In this document: positions 1-9,458 of the stretch, in pieces
How positions within the stretch are numbered: position 1 is the first letter of the stretch
How the letters are laid out: every line of letters starts with the position of its first letter
DNA from: Halopseudomonas phragmitis
GTDB lineage: Bacteria; Pseudomonadota; Gammaproteobacteria; Pseudomonadales; Pseudomonadaceae
DNA: 64,000 bases
Direction of reading: 5' to 3'
Assembly: GCF_002056295.1 (NCBI RefSeq)
Contig: NZ_CP020100.1
Span: 1,697,501 to 1,761,500, forward strand
The notes under the pieces: generated by a model
The model's input: only the letters and a program-made list of their open reading frames with translations
What the model was told of the DNA's origin: nothing
Databases searched by the model: none
Made by a program: the position numbers and the translations under genes

Positions 1-96
1 CCGTTCCAGTTGCCGGTAGCCGAACAGCCCGCCGAGCTGCCAGGCCAGCAGGCTGCTTAGCAGGATGCTCAGGGGTAGCCAGATGCGGTAGTTCAT
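1..96 (-). CDS. N-terminus of an unidentified membrane protein (partial)
   Basis: Only the first 32 codons are in the window; the gene runs off the left edge. The start ATG is at 94-96. The peptide opens MNYRIWLPLSILLSSLLAWQ, a short basic end followed by a hydrophobic segment, so it looks like a membrane-anchored or exported protein. Its position downstream of, and in line with, a TRAP transporter operon that has a sigma-54 promoter makes a sensor histidine kinase of the DctB kind a reasonable guess. No kinase motif is visible, so this remains inference. No good ribosome binding site is seen. Confidence 0.5.
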   Translation of the reverse strand, partial: MNYRIWLPLSILLSSLLAWQLGGLFGYRQLER

Positions 97-153
97 GGTT
101 GTGTTGCCAAAGGGGTATGGACCTCAGAGTAGCGGTCCGGGAGGGTGGGAACA

Positions 154-178
154 ACCCGCCGACGCAGGGCCGGCGGGT
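154..178 (-). terminator. Hairpin after the TRAP permease gene
   Basis: An 8-bp G+C-rich stem (154-161 with 171-178, ACCCGCCG/CGGCGGGT) with a 9-nt loop lies just past the permease stop codon. On the minus strand it is followed only by TGTTCCC, so it is a weak intrinsic terminator or an mRNA 3'-end stabiliser, and may allow some read-through into the next gene. Confidence 0.45.
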
Positions 179-186
179 GCTCGGGT

Positions 187-2373
187 TCAGGCCTGAGGCA
201 ATGGTGCCGGGCGGCTGAACTGACGCTGCAGCACAAAGGCAGCAATGGCGGTGCCTATTCCCAGCAGATCGGTGACCAGTCCGCCGGCGATCATCAGGAA
301 GGCGGCGCCGATCAGCAGCGCGCGCACCGGCCAGTTGGCCGCCTGACGCAGGAACCAGGCCTGGACGCCGGCCGACAGCAGGTAGACACCGATGCTGGCG
401 GTGACCAGCGCCTGGGCAATCGCCAGATAGCTGGCGTTCATCAGCAGGGCGCCGTTGTAGAAGAACATGAACGGTACGATGAAGGCCGCCAGGCCAATCT
501 TGAACGAAGCCATCGAAGTCTGCATCGGATTGGCTCCGGAAATCCCGGCGGCGGCGAACGATGCCAGAGCCACCGGCGGGGTAATGGCCGAGACCACCGC
601 GAAGTAGAACACGAAGAAGTGCGCGGTCAGCGGGTCGATACCGAGCTGGATCAGCCCCGGCGCCACCACCGATGCAGCTACCGCATAGGCGGCAGTGGTT
701 GGCATGCCCATGCCGAGAATGATTGAGATCAGCATGGCGAACACCAGCGCCAGCAACTGGCTGGCATCGGCCAGGCCCAGCAGCAGCGAGGAGAACCGCG
801 CACCGACCCCGGTCAGGGCGATGACGCCGACGATCACCCCGGCACAGGCGCAGACCACGATGATCTGGATCGACATGATGCCGGCCAGCTCCAATGCTCG
901 CAGAATGCCGCGCAGCCCCATCTTGTTCGGTGACAGCCAACTGACGACCGCCGCCGCGACCGTGGCCAGGGTACCGGCGCGGATCACCGAGTAGCCGAGA
1001 AACAGCGCCACGATCAGAATCAGGATCGGCACGAACAGATACACCTGGCGCAGCAGTTTGGACAGCACTGGCAACTCGTCCTTGCGCATGCCGCGCATGC
1101 CGGTCTTGGCTGCCTCCAGATCAACCATGAAGTACACCGAGGCGAAATACAGGATCGCCGGAATCACCGCCGCAATGGCGATCTCGGTATAGGGAATACC
1201 GGTGATCTCGGCCATGATGAAGGCCCCGGCACCCATGATCGGCGGCATGATCTGCCCCCCGGTGGAAGCTGCCGCTTCGACCGCGCCAGCGGTCTTTTTG
1301 TTGTAGCCAACCTTCTTCATCAGCGGGATGGTCAGCGAGCCGGTGGACACCACATTGCCGGCGCTGGTGCCGTTGATCATGCCCATCAGACCGGAGGCGA
1401 AGATCGAGACCTTGGCCGGCCCGCCGCGCGAACGTCCGGCGACCGCGAAGGCGAAGTTGACGAAGTAATCACCGACCTTGGAGGCCTGCAGGAAGGCGGC
1501 GAAGATGATGAACAGGATGATGTAGGTCGAGGAGACCGCTGTGGTCGGGCCAAGCACGCCGATGTCGGTATAGACCTGGCTGAAGAAGCGCTGCAGGCTC
1601 AGGCCCGGATAGCCAAGAAAGCTCGGCAGGTGTGGGCCGGCAAACACATAGCCAACGAACAGCAGGGCAATGATCACCAGAGCCAGGCCGGCGACCCGGC
1701 GGGTCAGTTCCATGATCAGCGCGGTGCCGGCCACGGCGGCGAAGGTCATGCCAACCGGAGCAAATGGCGTGCCGGTACTCATACGCATCGGCGAGTTGAA
1801 CACCACCAGAAAATAGCCGGCGCTGGCCAGCGCGCAGACGATCAACACCAGATCCGGCAGGCTGAAGCGGCTGCGGCGCTGGCATTGCAGCCAGCCGAGC
1901 ACGATGCCCACGGCGCTGGCGGCCAGCAGCGGCCAACCGTAATGCCAGACCTCGATCTCGACCGGCACCCGCATGGCGCCGTCCTGCAGCAGCAGGTACA
2001 TGGCGAAACTTTGCCACAACGCGTACAGCGCCGGCAGCAGGGCCAGCAGTGCGGCGGCGTCCAGCCAGCGCTGGCGCCGCGCTGGGCTGTCACTGAAGCG
2101 GCTGCCGGAGAACAGCAGAAAGCCGAGGATCAGGGCGCCGGCCACGTGGATGATACGGAAACTCCAGGTTTCCATCGGCGCGATATTCAGGACATAGAGA
2201 TGGAACGCCGAATAGGCGATAGCCAGCAGCGCAACCGCGCGCAGCAGCCAGCCGTGAAACATCCGGCGATTGCCTTCGACCGGCTCGTCGTCGACGCCTT
2301 CAACCAGCACCGGGGCTGGCGGCCGTTCGCTCAGGCGTGGATCTTCAGGGGTATGGGCAGTGGACTGGGTCAT
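187..2373 (-). CDS. TRAP transporter permease, fused DctQ-DctM (4TM/12TM) type
   Basis: Membrane permease of a tripartite ATP-independent periplasmic transporter, driving uptake with an ion gradient. At 728 aa it matches the fused small and large subunits used with TAXI binding proteins. A short polar cytoplasmic start (about residues 1-40) precedes an N-terminal helix bundle and then the long DctM-like part. The diagnostic stretch with GMINGTSAGNVVSTGS and ASTGGQIMPPIMGAGAF lies near residues 330-380. Start ATG at 2371-2373 has AGGTG five bases upstream. It is 67 bp downstream of the TAXI binding protein and is presumably co-transcribed with it. Substrate cannot be read from sequence; TAXI systems are known for glutamate and other carboxylates, among others. 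Confidence 0.93.
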   Translation of the reverse strand: MTQSTAHTPEDPRLSERPPAPVLVEGVDDEPVEGNRRMFHGWLLRAVALLAIAYSAFHLYVLNIAPMETWSFRIIHVAGALILGFLLFSGSRFSDSPARRQRWLDAAALLALLPALYALWQSFAMYLLLQDGAMRVPVEIEVWHYGWPLLAASAVGIVLGWLQCQRRSRFSLPDLVLIVCALASAGYFLVVFNSPMRMSTGTPFAPVGMTFAAVAGTALIMELTRRVAGLALVIIALLFVGYVFAGPHLPSFLGYPGLSLQRFFSQVYTDIGVLGPTTAVSSTYIILFIIFAAFLQASKVGDYFVNFAFAVAGRSRGGPAKVSIFASGLMGMINGTSAGNVVSTGSLTIPLMKKVGYNKKTAGAVEAAASTGGQIMPPIMGAGAFIMAEITGIPYTEIAIAAVIPAILYFASVYFMVDLEAAKTGMRGMRKDELPVLSKLLRQVYLFVPILILIVALFLGYSVIRAGTLATVAAAVVSWLSPNKMGLRGILRALELAGIMSIQIIVVCACAGVIVGVIALTGVGARFSSLLLGLADASQLLALVFAMLISIILGMGMPTTAAYAVAASVVAPGLIQLGIDPLTAHFFVFYFAVVSAITPPVALASFAAAGISGANPMQTSMASFKIGLAAFIVPFMFFYNGALLMNASYLAIAQALVTASIGVYLLSAGVQAWFLRQAANWPVRALLIGAAFLMIAGGLVTDLLGIGTAIAAFVLQRQFSRPAPLPQA

Positions 2374-2395
2374 GGGACACCTGCAAGGGCTCGAT

Positions 2396-2418
2396 CCACC
2401 CCGCGTTGGGCGGGGTGG
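2396..2418 (-). other. Intercistronic hairpin between TAXI binding protein and permease
   Basis: A perfect 9-bp stem (CCACCCCGC, 2396-2404, with 2410-2418) and 5-nt loop sit in the 67-bp gap. There is no T-run, so it probably protects the upstream message or only partly stops transcription. Either would give more binding protein than permease. Confidence 0.5.
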
Positions 2419-2440
2419 CAGTGGGCAAGGAATGGGTCGC

Positions 2441-3424
2441 TTACTTGATCAGGGCCGGGTCGATGCTGTGGCCGTTCTCGGCGAACCAGCGCGCCGCACC
2501 TGGGTGCCAGGGCAGCACGCTGTTCTTGTCCAGGTTCTCAGGAATGCTGGTCATCGCGGCCTGATGGATCGAGACCATGCGGGCGTTGTTTTCCATGGTC
2601 AGACGGGTGACTTCATAGACGAAGCTTTCCGGCAGATCACAGTTGGCAACCGCGAAGTTCCACATGGCCACGGCGCGGGCATCTTGCTTGAGGGTGTTGT
2701 AGGTACCGGCCGGAATGATGAACTCGGAGACCGGGAAGTTGGCGGTCAGTTGTGCCACTTCCTCTTCGCTGAAGGAGATCACGTTGACTGAGGTCTGCAC
2801 TTCCAGTTGGCTGATGGTCGGAATCGGCACCCCGGCGGCGAAGCCGACCATGCCCAGCAGGCCATCCTGCATCTGCCCACCCAGGTCGGCCCAGCTGCCG
2901 TTGCGCCGGCTGAAGTTAGCGCCCAGGGTTTCCAGCATGCGCGGGAAGTAGCTGTCGGCGGTCGAGCCGGCCGGGCCGAAGCCGATCCGGGTACCGCGCG
3001 GAATGTCACTGACACTGTTGATCCCGGAGTTGCCCAGCGCCGCCAGCGAGAACGGGGTTTCGAACATCGGGAAGATCGCACAGGCATTGTCCAGCGGCAT
3101 GCCTGGAGCCAGCGGGCTCTTGCCCTCCAGCGCATCCTGGGCCGGACCCATGGTGGTGAAGCCGAAGGCCAGATCGCCGGTATGCACCAGCGCCATGTTC
3201 TGTACCGGACCACCGGTAACCTCGGCACCGGCCGATACTCCAAGTTGTTCGGCGATGAAATTGGCCCAGCCCGAGCCATAGGCGAAATAGGTACCGCCCT
3301 GGCTGGCGGTGCCGACCGTAAAGTTGGACGGCCAGCCGCTGCGATCCTGGGCCTGGGTGAGGGTGGTGGTAAGCAGGGCAGTGACAGACAGACTGGCCAA
3401 CGCCAGGGTGCGCAGTGTTTTCAT
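2441..3424 (-). CDS. TAXI family TRAP transporter solute-binding protein
   Basis: Periplasmic receptor that delivers substrate to the fused TRAP permease encoded downstream. Starting at the ATG at 3422-3424 it is 327 aa, with a signal peptide (MKTLRTLALASLSVTALLTT, cleavage after TQAQ) and then the TAXI-like opening FTVGTASQGGTYFAYGSGWA. A GGAG seven bases upstream supports this start; the open frame continues 23 codons further, but those codons would precede the signal peptide and cover the leader. A consensus sigma-54 promoter lies about 75 bp upstream, so expression likely depends on an enhancer-binding activator. The ligand is unknown. Confidence 0.93.
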   Translation of the reverse strand: MKTLRTLALASLSVTALLTTTLTQAQDRSGWPSNFTVGTASQGGTYFAYGSGWANFIAEQLGVSAGAEVTGGPVQNMALVHTGDLAFGFTTMGPAQDALEGKSPLAPGMPLDNACAIFPMFETPFSLAALGNSGINSVSDIPRGTRIGFGPAGSTADSYFPRMLETLGANFSRRNGSWADLGGQMQDGLLGMVGFAAGVPIPTISQLEVQTSVNVISFSEEEVAQLTANFPVSEFIIPAGTYNTLKQDARAVAMWNFAVANCDLPESFVYEVTRLTMENNARMVSIHQAAMTSIPENLDKNSVLPWHPGAARWFAENGHSIDPALIK

Positions 3425-3496
3425 GCTGGACTCCAGTTTTTGTGCTTGTTGTATCCGCGGGTCGGGTGTTGACTGCGGAGCTATCACAGGCACTGG

Positions 3497-3512
3497 AGCA
3501 AGGGCTGTGCCA
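3497..3512 (-). promoter_or_regulatory. Sigma-54 (RpoN) promoter of the TAXI-TRAP operon
   Basis: Read on the minus strand this is TGGCACAGCCCTTGCT, an exact match to the TGGCAC-N5-TTGCW core with the GG and GC dinucleotides ten bases apart. The predicted transcription start is near 3486, leaving a leader of about 60 nt before the ATG at 3424. Only one such site is present in this 218-bp gap. Confidence 0.75.
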
Positions 3513-3594
3513 CAAGGCTGAAAGTGCTGATGCAGAGAGGTTGGTGGATTTTAGGCGGTTTTTTTCGGGTGGAATCATGCCACTGCTGGAAAGG

Positions 3595-3620
3595 CTGATG
3601 GGTGGAAATCCACCCATCAG
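3595..3620. repeat. Perfect 26-bp palindrome upstream of the TAXI sigma-54 promoter
   Basis: CTGATGGGTGG (3595-3605) pairs perfectly with 3610-3620 around the loop AAAT. It lies about 110-135 bp upstream of the predicted sigma-54 start, where enhancer-binding proteins usually bind, and also 23 bp past the urtE stop codon. It could be an activator site, an urtE 3'-end hairpin, or both. A proper T-run is missing on either strand, which favours the activator reading. Confidence 0.5.
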
Positions 3621-3642
3621 GTGTCAGGCTCTGGTCGCGTCA

Positions 3643-4338
3643 TTACACGGTCAGATACTGCTGGATCAGGCTGTCGTCAAGATCGGTCATCGGCCCGTTG
3701 GCGACCACCCGGCCACGCTCCATGATGAAGAAATCATCGGCGGCGCGGCGAGCGAACGGCAGTTTCTGTTCCACCAGCAGCACGGTCAGCCCCAGTTCGC
3801 TGTTGAGTTTGCGGATCACGTCGCTGATGTCGCGCACGATGTTGGGCTGGATGCCCTCGGTTGGCTCGTCGAGGATCAGCAGCTTGGGGTCGAGCACCAG
3901 CGCCCGGCCGATGGCCAGTTGCTGCTGCTGGCCGCCGGACAGGTCGCCGCCGCGCCGGTGTTTCATTTCCTTGAGTACCGGAAACAGCTCATAGATCTGC
4001 GCAGGGATCTGCCGGGCACGGTCCTTGCGCGCGCCGAGCGAAATCTTCAGGTTTTCTTCCACCGTCAGCAGCGGAAATATCTCGCGGCCCTGGGGGACGT
4101 AACCGATCCCTGCCCGGGCGCGGTTTTCCGTGCTCAGGCGGGTGATGTCCTGACCGTCGAGCAGGATCTGGCCATCGCGGATCGGCAGCAGCCCGGTCAC
4201 GCACTTGAGCAGGGTCGTCTTGCCCACCCCGTTGCGTCCGAGCAGGCAGCCGCAGGTGCCTTCCTTGAGCTCAAGGTCGAGATCCCAGAGGATGTGGCTC
4301 TGGTTGTAGTACTGGTTGATACCCTGGATGCTCAGCAC
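3643..4338 (-). CDS. urtE: Urea ABC transporter ATP-binding protein UrtE
   Basis: One of the two cytoplasmic ATPases of the high-affinity urea importer, 231 aa, normal for UrtE/LivF-like subunits. Walker A GRNGVGKT is at residues 34-41, the signature LSGGQQQQLAIGRAL follows near 135, and Walker B LLILDEPTEGIQPN near 155. The start codon is GTG (4336-4338) with GGGGGAA just upstream; it begins 2 bp after the urtD stop, so translation is probably coupled. Last gene of urtABCDE. Confidence 0.95.
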   Translation of the reverse strand: MLSIQGINQYYNQSHILWDLDLELKEGTCGCLLGRNGVGKTTLLKCVTGLLPIRDGQILLDGQDITRLSTENRARAGIGYVPQGREIFPLLTVEENLKISLGARKDRARQIPAQIYELFPVLKEMKHRRGGDLSGGQQQQLAIGRALVLDPKLLILDEPTEGIQPNIVRDISDVIRKLNSELGLTVLLVEQKLPFARRAADDFFIMERGRVVANGPMTDLDDSLIQQYLTV

Positions 4339-4340
4339 GC

Positions 4341-5173
<833 letters not shown>

Positions 5174-5177
<4 letters not shown>

Positions 5178-6274
5178 GCCTTGTCTCCCTTGCGGCGTAC
5201 CAGTTTGTCCAGCAGCCCGACGATGCCCTTGGGCAGCAACAGGGTGACCAGCACGAACAGCGCGCCCAGAATGAACAGCCAGGTTTCCGGCGAGAAGGTG
5301 GTAAAGAAGGTTTTGGCGTAGTTGACCGAGAAGGCGCCGACAATCGCGCCGAACAGGGTGCCACGCCCACCGGTGGCGACCCAGACCACCATTTCGATCG
5401 AGTTCAGCGGCGAGAACTCGCCGGGGTTGATGATGCCGACCTGGGGCACGTAGAGCGCACCGGCCACCGCCGCCAGCGTGGCCGAAAACACGAACAGCCA
5501 GAGCTTGTAGGACTCGACCTGATAGCCGCTGAAGCGGGTCCGGCTTTCGGCATCGCGGATCGCGATCAGCACCCGGCCCATGCGTGAGGTGACGATGTAA
5601 CGGCAAGCCAGGTAGCCGAGAATCAGGGCAATGGCCGAGGCGACGAACAGCCCGGCCCGGGTGGTCTTGGCGGTGATGTCGAAGCCGAGGATTTCCTTGA
5701 AATCGTTCAGCCCGTTGTTGCCGCCAAAGCCCATTTCGTTGCGGAAGAAGGCCAGCATCAGGGCGAAGGTCAGGGCCTGGGTGATGATCGCAAAATACAC
5801 CCCGGTGACCCGCGAGCGAAACGCCAGCCAGCCGAACACCAGGGCCAGCAGCCCGGGCACCAGCAGGATCATCAGTGCGGCGAACCAGAACATCTCGAAG
5901 CCCTGCCAGTACCAGGGCAGGGTTTCCCAGTTGAGGATCACCATGAAGTCCATCAGCTCCGGGTGACCGTAGACGCCACGGTCACCGATCTGGCGCATCA
6001 GGTACATGCCCATGCCGTAGCCACCGAGGCTGAAGAAGGCGCCATGGCCGAGCGAGAGAATGCCGGCATAACCCCAGATCAGGTCGACCGACAGCGCCAG
6101 CAGGGCAAAGCACAGAAACTTGCCGAGCAGGGCCACGGTGAAGTTGGAGATGTAGAACGGCGAGTTGGTGGGCAGCGCCAGGTTGCAGATCGGCACGATA
6201 ATCGCCATCAGCAGCACCAGGCCCAGCACCAGCATGCCGCCGCGATCACTGAGTAACAAACGTTGAGTCAGCAT
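5174..6274 (-). CDS. urtC: Urea ABC transporter permease UrtC
   Basis: Inner-membrane permease of the LivM type, 366 aa, with many hydrophobic helices and the conserved segments GYAGILSLGHGAFFSLGGY and GGRGTLFGAIVGA. It forms the membrane channel with UrtB. The start ATG is 28 bp downstream of urtB with GAGAG upstream, and the stop overlaps the urtD start. The order urtA-B-C-D-E is the canonical one. Confidence 0.95.
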
Positions 6275-6302
6275 AAGTGTCTCTCGTAATGGGGCGTGCG
6301 GC

Positions 6303-7943
6303 TCAGTCGGCCGCCGCCCGGCCCTTCTGCGGGAACAGGCCCTTGGGTTTCTTCTGGATGAATAGGATCAGCATCACCAGTACCAGCACCTTGGCCAGCA
6401 TGGCCCCGGCATAGGGTTCGAGGAAGTTGTTGATCAGCCCCAGGCTCATGGCGCTGACCAGGGTGCCCCAGAGATTGCCGACCCCGCCGAATACCACCAC
6501 CATGAACGAGTCGATGATGTAGGCCTGTCCGAGGTTGGGGCCGACGTTGGTGATCTGCGACAGCGCCACCCCGGCGATACCGGCGATACCTGAACCCAGG
6601 CCAAAGGTCAGGGCATCGACCCAGCTGGAGCGGACCCCGACTGCCCGGGCCATGGCCCGGTTCTGCGATACCGCGCGCACCTTGAGGCCGAGGCTGGTGC
6701 GCTTCATCACCAGCAGCAGGGCGAAGAACACCATCAGCCCGAACAGCAGGATGTACAGCCGGGTATAGGTGATCGACAGCACCGGGTTTAGGGTCAGGGT
6801 GCCGCTGATCCATTCCGGTGAGGTGACCGGGCGGTTGAGCGGGCTGAACAGGCTGCGTACCGCCTGTTGCAGGATCAGGCTGATACCGAAGGTGGCCAGC
6901 AGGGTTTCCAGCGGCCGGCCGTAGAGAAACCGGATTACCCCGCGCTCGATGGCGATGCCGACCAGCCCGGCGATGATGAAGGCGGCCGGGATGGCGATCA
7001 GCAGGCTCCATTCGATCAGCCCGGGGAACAGGACCTGCACGCCCCAGGTGGTATAGGCACCGATCATGATCAACTCGCCATGGGCCATGTTGATCACGCC
7101 CATGACGCCGAAGGTAATGGCCAGGCCGATGGCGGCCAGCAGCAGGATCGAGCCCAGGCTGAGGCCAAAGAACAGGTTTTCGACGAAGCGATAGAACTGG
7201 ATCTTGGTCTGGATCGAATCCAGTGCCGACCGGGCGGCGGCGCGCAGCTGCGGATCGGCATCCTGCTCGGCGATCCGGCTCAGAGCGTTGCGTGCCTCGC
7301 GTTCCAGCGAGCCGCTGAGGGTGTCGATCGCCTGCAGACGCAGGGTCTGATCGACGCCTTGCAGTTGGTACAGCGCCAAGGCGGTGTCGATGGCATCGCT
7401 GACCCGGCCACTGTCTTCGATCTGCTGGCGCTCCAGCAGCAGGGCGATGGCGTCGCTGTCGATGCCGTCGCGGATAAACCGGCGTACCGCGTTGTAGCGG
7501 ACCTCGGCACTGTCATGGCTCAGGTTGAGCTGGGCCAGCAGGCTGCGCAACTGGCTGCGCAGGCTGTTGTTGATCGGGATGCGGCGCAGGCCACTGAGGT
7601 CGTCCAGCAGCTCGCCACTGAGGGCATCGAATGTCCGGTTGCCGTCACGGATGACGACCAGCGGCGGGGTATCGCGGTTGGCCTGCAGATTGCCGTCCTG
7701 CAAGGCGGTCAGCACATCGATCAGTCGGTCGTGGTCAAGGCTGGCCATTTGCGTCACGGTAGCGGCGCGCTGCTGCAGGCTGCCCTGCGGGAGTTGCTGG
7801 ACCAGGCTGGCAAAGTCCGGGTCGGCGGGCACGTGCTCGGCTAGCGGGTCGGCCTGTGCGGTCCAGCCCAGGCCCAGACCGGCCAGCAGGATCAGCCATA
7901 GTCCGGCAGCGCGCAGCCGTCGCCAGAATGAGTGTAAGGTCAT
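6303..7943 (-). CDS. urtB: Urea ABC transporter permease UrtB
   Basis: LivH-type permease, 546 aa. A signal peptide (about residues 1-31, ending WTAQA) is followed by about 220 residues of helical, repeat-like, presumably periplasmic sequence and then the permease domain from about residue 255, with GVMGVINMAHGELIMIGAY and GSGIAGIAGVALSQ. The long N-terminal extension is usual for UrtB and separates it from amino-acid permeases. An AGGAC lies eight bases before the ATG. Two hairpins separate it from urtA, suggesting it is made at a lower level than the binding protein. Confidence 0.95.
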   Translation of the reverse strand: MTLHSFWRRLRAAGLWLILLAGLGLGWTAQADPLAEHVPADPDFASLVQQLPQGSLQQRAATVTQMASLDHDRLIDVLTALQDGNLQANRDTPPLVVIRDGNRTFDALSGELLDDLSGLRRIPINNSLRSQLRSLLAQLNLSHDSAEVRYNAVRRFIRDGIDSDAIALLLERQQIEDSGRVSDAIDTALALYQLQGVDQTLRLQAIDTLSGSLEREARNALSRIAEQDADPQLRAAARSALDSIQTKIQFYRFVENLFFGLSLGSILLLAAIGLAITFGVMGVINMAHGELIMIGAYTTWGVQVLFPGLIEWSLLIAIPAAFIIAGLVGIAIERGVIRFLYGRPLETLLATFGISLILQQAVRSLFSPLNRPVTSPEWISGTLTLNPVLSITYTRLYILLFGLMVFFALLLVMKRTSLGLKVRAVSQNRAMARAVGVRSSWVDALTFGLGSGIAGIAGVALSQITNVGPNLGQAYIIDSFMVVVFGGVGNLWGTLVSAMSLGLINNFLEPYAGAMLAKVLVLVMLILFIQKKPKGLFPQKGRAAAD

Positions 7944-7963
7944 AACCGCAGTCCTGAATCAGG

Positions 7964-8052
7964 TGCCCGGCAAGTGCCGGGCAGGGTGTCGTGGTTCTGT
8001 CTGTCAATGTGGGGCTTAAGCTCCACAAGGCGCCCCGGCAGGCCCGGGGCGC
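7964..8052 (-). other. Two intercistronic hairpins between urtA and urtB
   Basis: Reading the minus strand from urtA, a 9-bp stem (8044-8052 with 8030-8038, GCGCCCCGG-type) comes first, then an 8-bp stem (7976-7983 with 7964-7971) with an AAGT-type tetraloop. Neither has a clear T-run. They occupy most of the 116-bp gap and likely stabilise the urtA message or act as partial terminators. Confidence 0.55.
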
Positions 8053-8059
8053 TCACCGG

Positions 8060-9355
8060 TCACTGGGTGCTGGTGCCCAGGCAGGTATTGGTTTTGGTGT
8101 TGTAGTTGCCGCAGTTGATCGGCGCAGTCCAGTCGGCGATCAGGTCCTTGCTGCCTTCCAGATACTTGGACCAGGCATCGCCTGGAACCAGATCGTCGGT
8201 ACGCGAGACAGTCAGGAACTGGCCGTCGTCCTGGATTTCGCCAATCAGTACCGGCTTGGTGATGTGGTGGTTGGCCAGCATAGTGCTGACGCCGCCGGTC
8301 AGGTTCGGCACCTGCACGCCGATCATGGCGTCGATGACCGCGTCGGTATCGGTGGTGCCGGCTTTCTCGACCGCTTTGACCCACATGTTGAAGCCGATGT
8401 AGTGGGCTTCCATCGGGTCATTGGTGACGCGTTCGGTGTTGCCGATGAACTCGTGCCAGGTCTTGATGAAGGCCTCGTTCTCCGGGGTCTCTTCGCTCAT
8501 GAAGTAGTTCCAGGCGGCCATGTGGCCGACCAGCGGCGCGGTGTCGATCCCCGACAGCTCTTCTTCGCCGACCGAGAAGGCCACGACCGGAATGTCTTCG
8601 GCCGATACGCCCTGGTTGCCCAGCTCACGGTAGAACGGCACGTTGGCGTCACCGTTGATGGTCGAGACTACCGCGGTCTTCTTGCCGGCGCTGCCGAAGC
8701 GCTTGATGTCGGCGACGATGTTCTGCCAGTCGGAGTGGCCGAACGGGGTGTAGTTGATCATGATGTCCGACTCGGCCACGCCGTTGGCCTTGAGGTAGGC
8801 CTCGAGGATACGGTTGGTGGTGCGCGGGTAGACGTAGTCGGTACCGGCCAGTACCCAGCGTTCGATGCCCAGTTCATCCTTCAGATAATCCACTGCCGGA
8901 ATCGCCTGCTGGTTCGGCGCCGCCCCGGTGTAGAAGATGTTGCGCGAGGATTCTTCACCTTCGTACTGCACCGGGTAGAACAGGATGCCGTTGAGCTCTT
9001 CGACCACCGGCAGTACCGATTTGCGCGAGACCGAGGTCCAGCAGCCGAAGATCGCATCGACCTTGTGCTGCTCCAGCAGTTCGCGGGTACGCTCGGCGAA
9101 CAGCGGCCAATTCGAGGCCGGGTCGACCACTACCGGTTCCAGTTGCTTGCCGAGCAGGCCGCCTTTCTTGTTCTGCTCCTCGATCAGCATCAGCATGGTG
9201 TCTTTCAGGGTGGTTTCGGAAATCGCCATGGTGCCGGACAGCGAATGCAGAACTCCGACCTTGATGGTTTCCGCCTGCACCGCCAGGGCGGTCAGGGCCA
9301 TGCTGCAGGCTACGCCCAGGGCGCCTGCCTGTTTCACCAGTTTCTTCAATGTCAT
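8060..9355 (-). CDS. urtA: Urea ABC transporter substrate-binding protein UrtA
   Basis: Periplasmic urea receptor, 431 aa, with a signal peptide (residues 1-28, ending AVQA) followed by the hallmark ETIKVGVLHSLSGTMAIS and later DAIFGCWTSVSRKSVLPV and GILFYPVQYEGEESS, all typical of UrtA rather than leucine- or amide-binding relatives. The ATG at 9353-9355 is preceded by GGAGAACGACA. It starts 103 bp after the GntR-type regulator gene, so it could be read from the urea carboxylase promoter; I found no sigma-54 site directly in front of it. Confidence 0.96.
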   Translation of the reverse strand: MTLKKLVKQAGALGVACSMALTALAVQAETIKVGVLHSLSGTMAISETTLKDTMLMLIEEQNKKGGLLGKQLEPVVVDPASNWPLFAERTRELLEQHKVDAIFGCWTSVSRKSVLPVVEELNGILFYPVQYEGEESSRNIFYTGAAPNQQAIPAVDYLKDELGIERWVLAGTDYVYPRTTNRILEAYLKANGVAESDIMINYTPFGHSDWQNIVADIKRFGSAGKKTAVVSTINGDANVPFYRELGNQGVSAEDIPVVAFSVGEEELSGIDTAPLVGHMAAWNYFMSEETPENEAFIKTWHEFIGNTERVTNDPMEAHYIGFNMWVKAVEKAGTTDTDAVIDAMIGVQVPNLTGGVSTMLANHHITKPVLIGEIQDDGQFLTVSRTDDLVPGDAWSKYLEGSKDLIADWTAPINCGNYNTKTNTCLGTSTQ

Positions 9356-9458
9356 TGTCGTTCTCCAGATGTGTGCGCGTGTTCAAATCAGGTTTATTGC
9401 TGGAACATCGGGTGTGTCTGGCAATGGACCTCCTTGTCGTCGTTGGGCCTGTTCTGCC

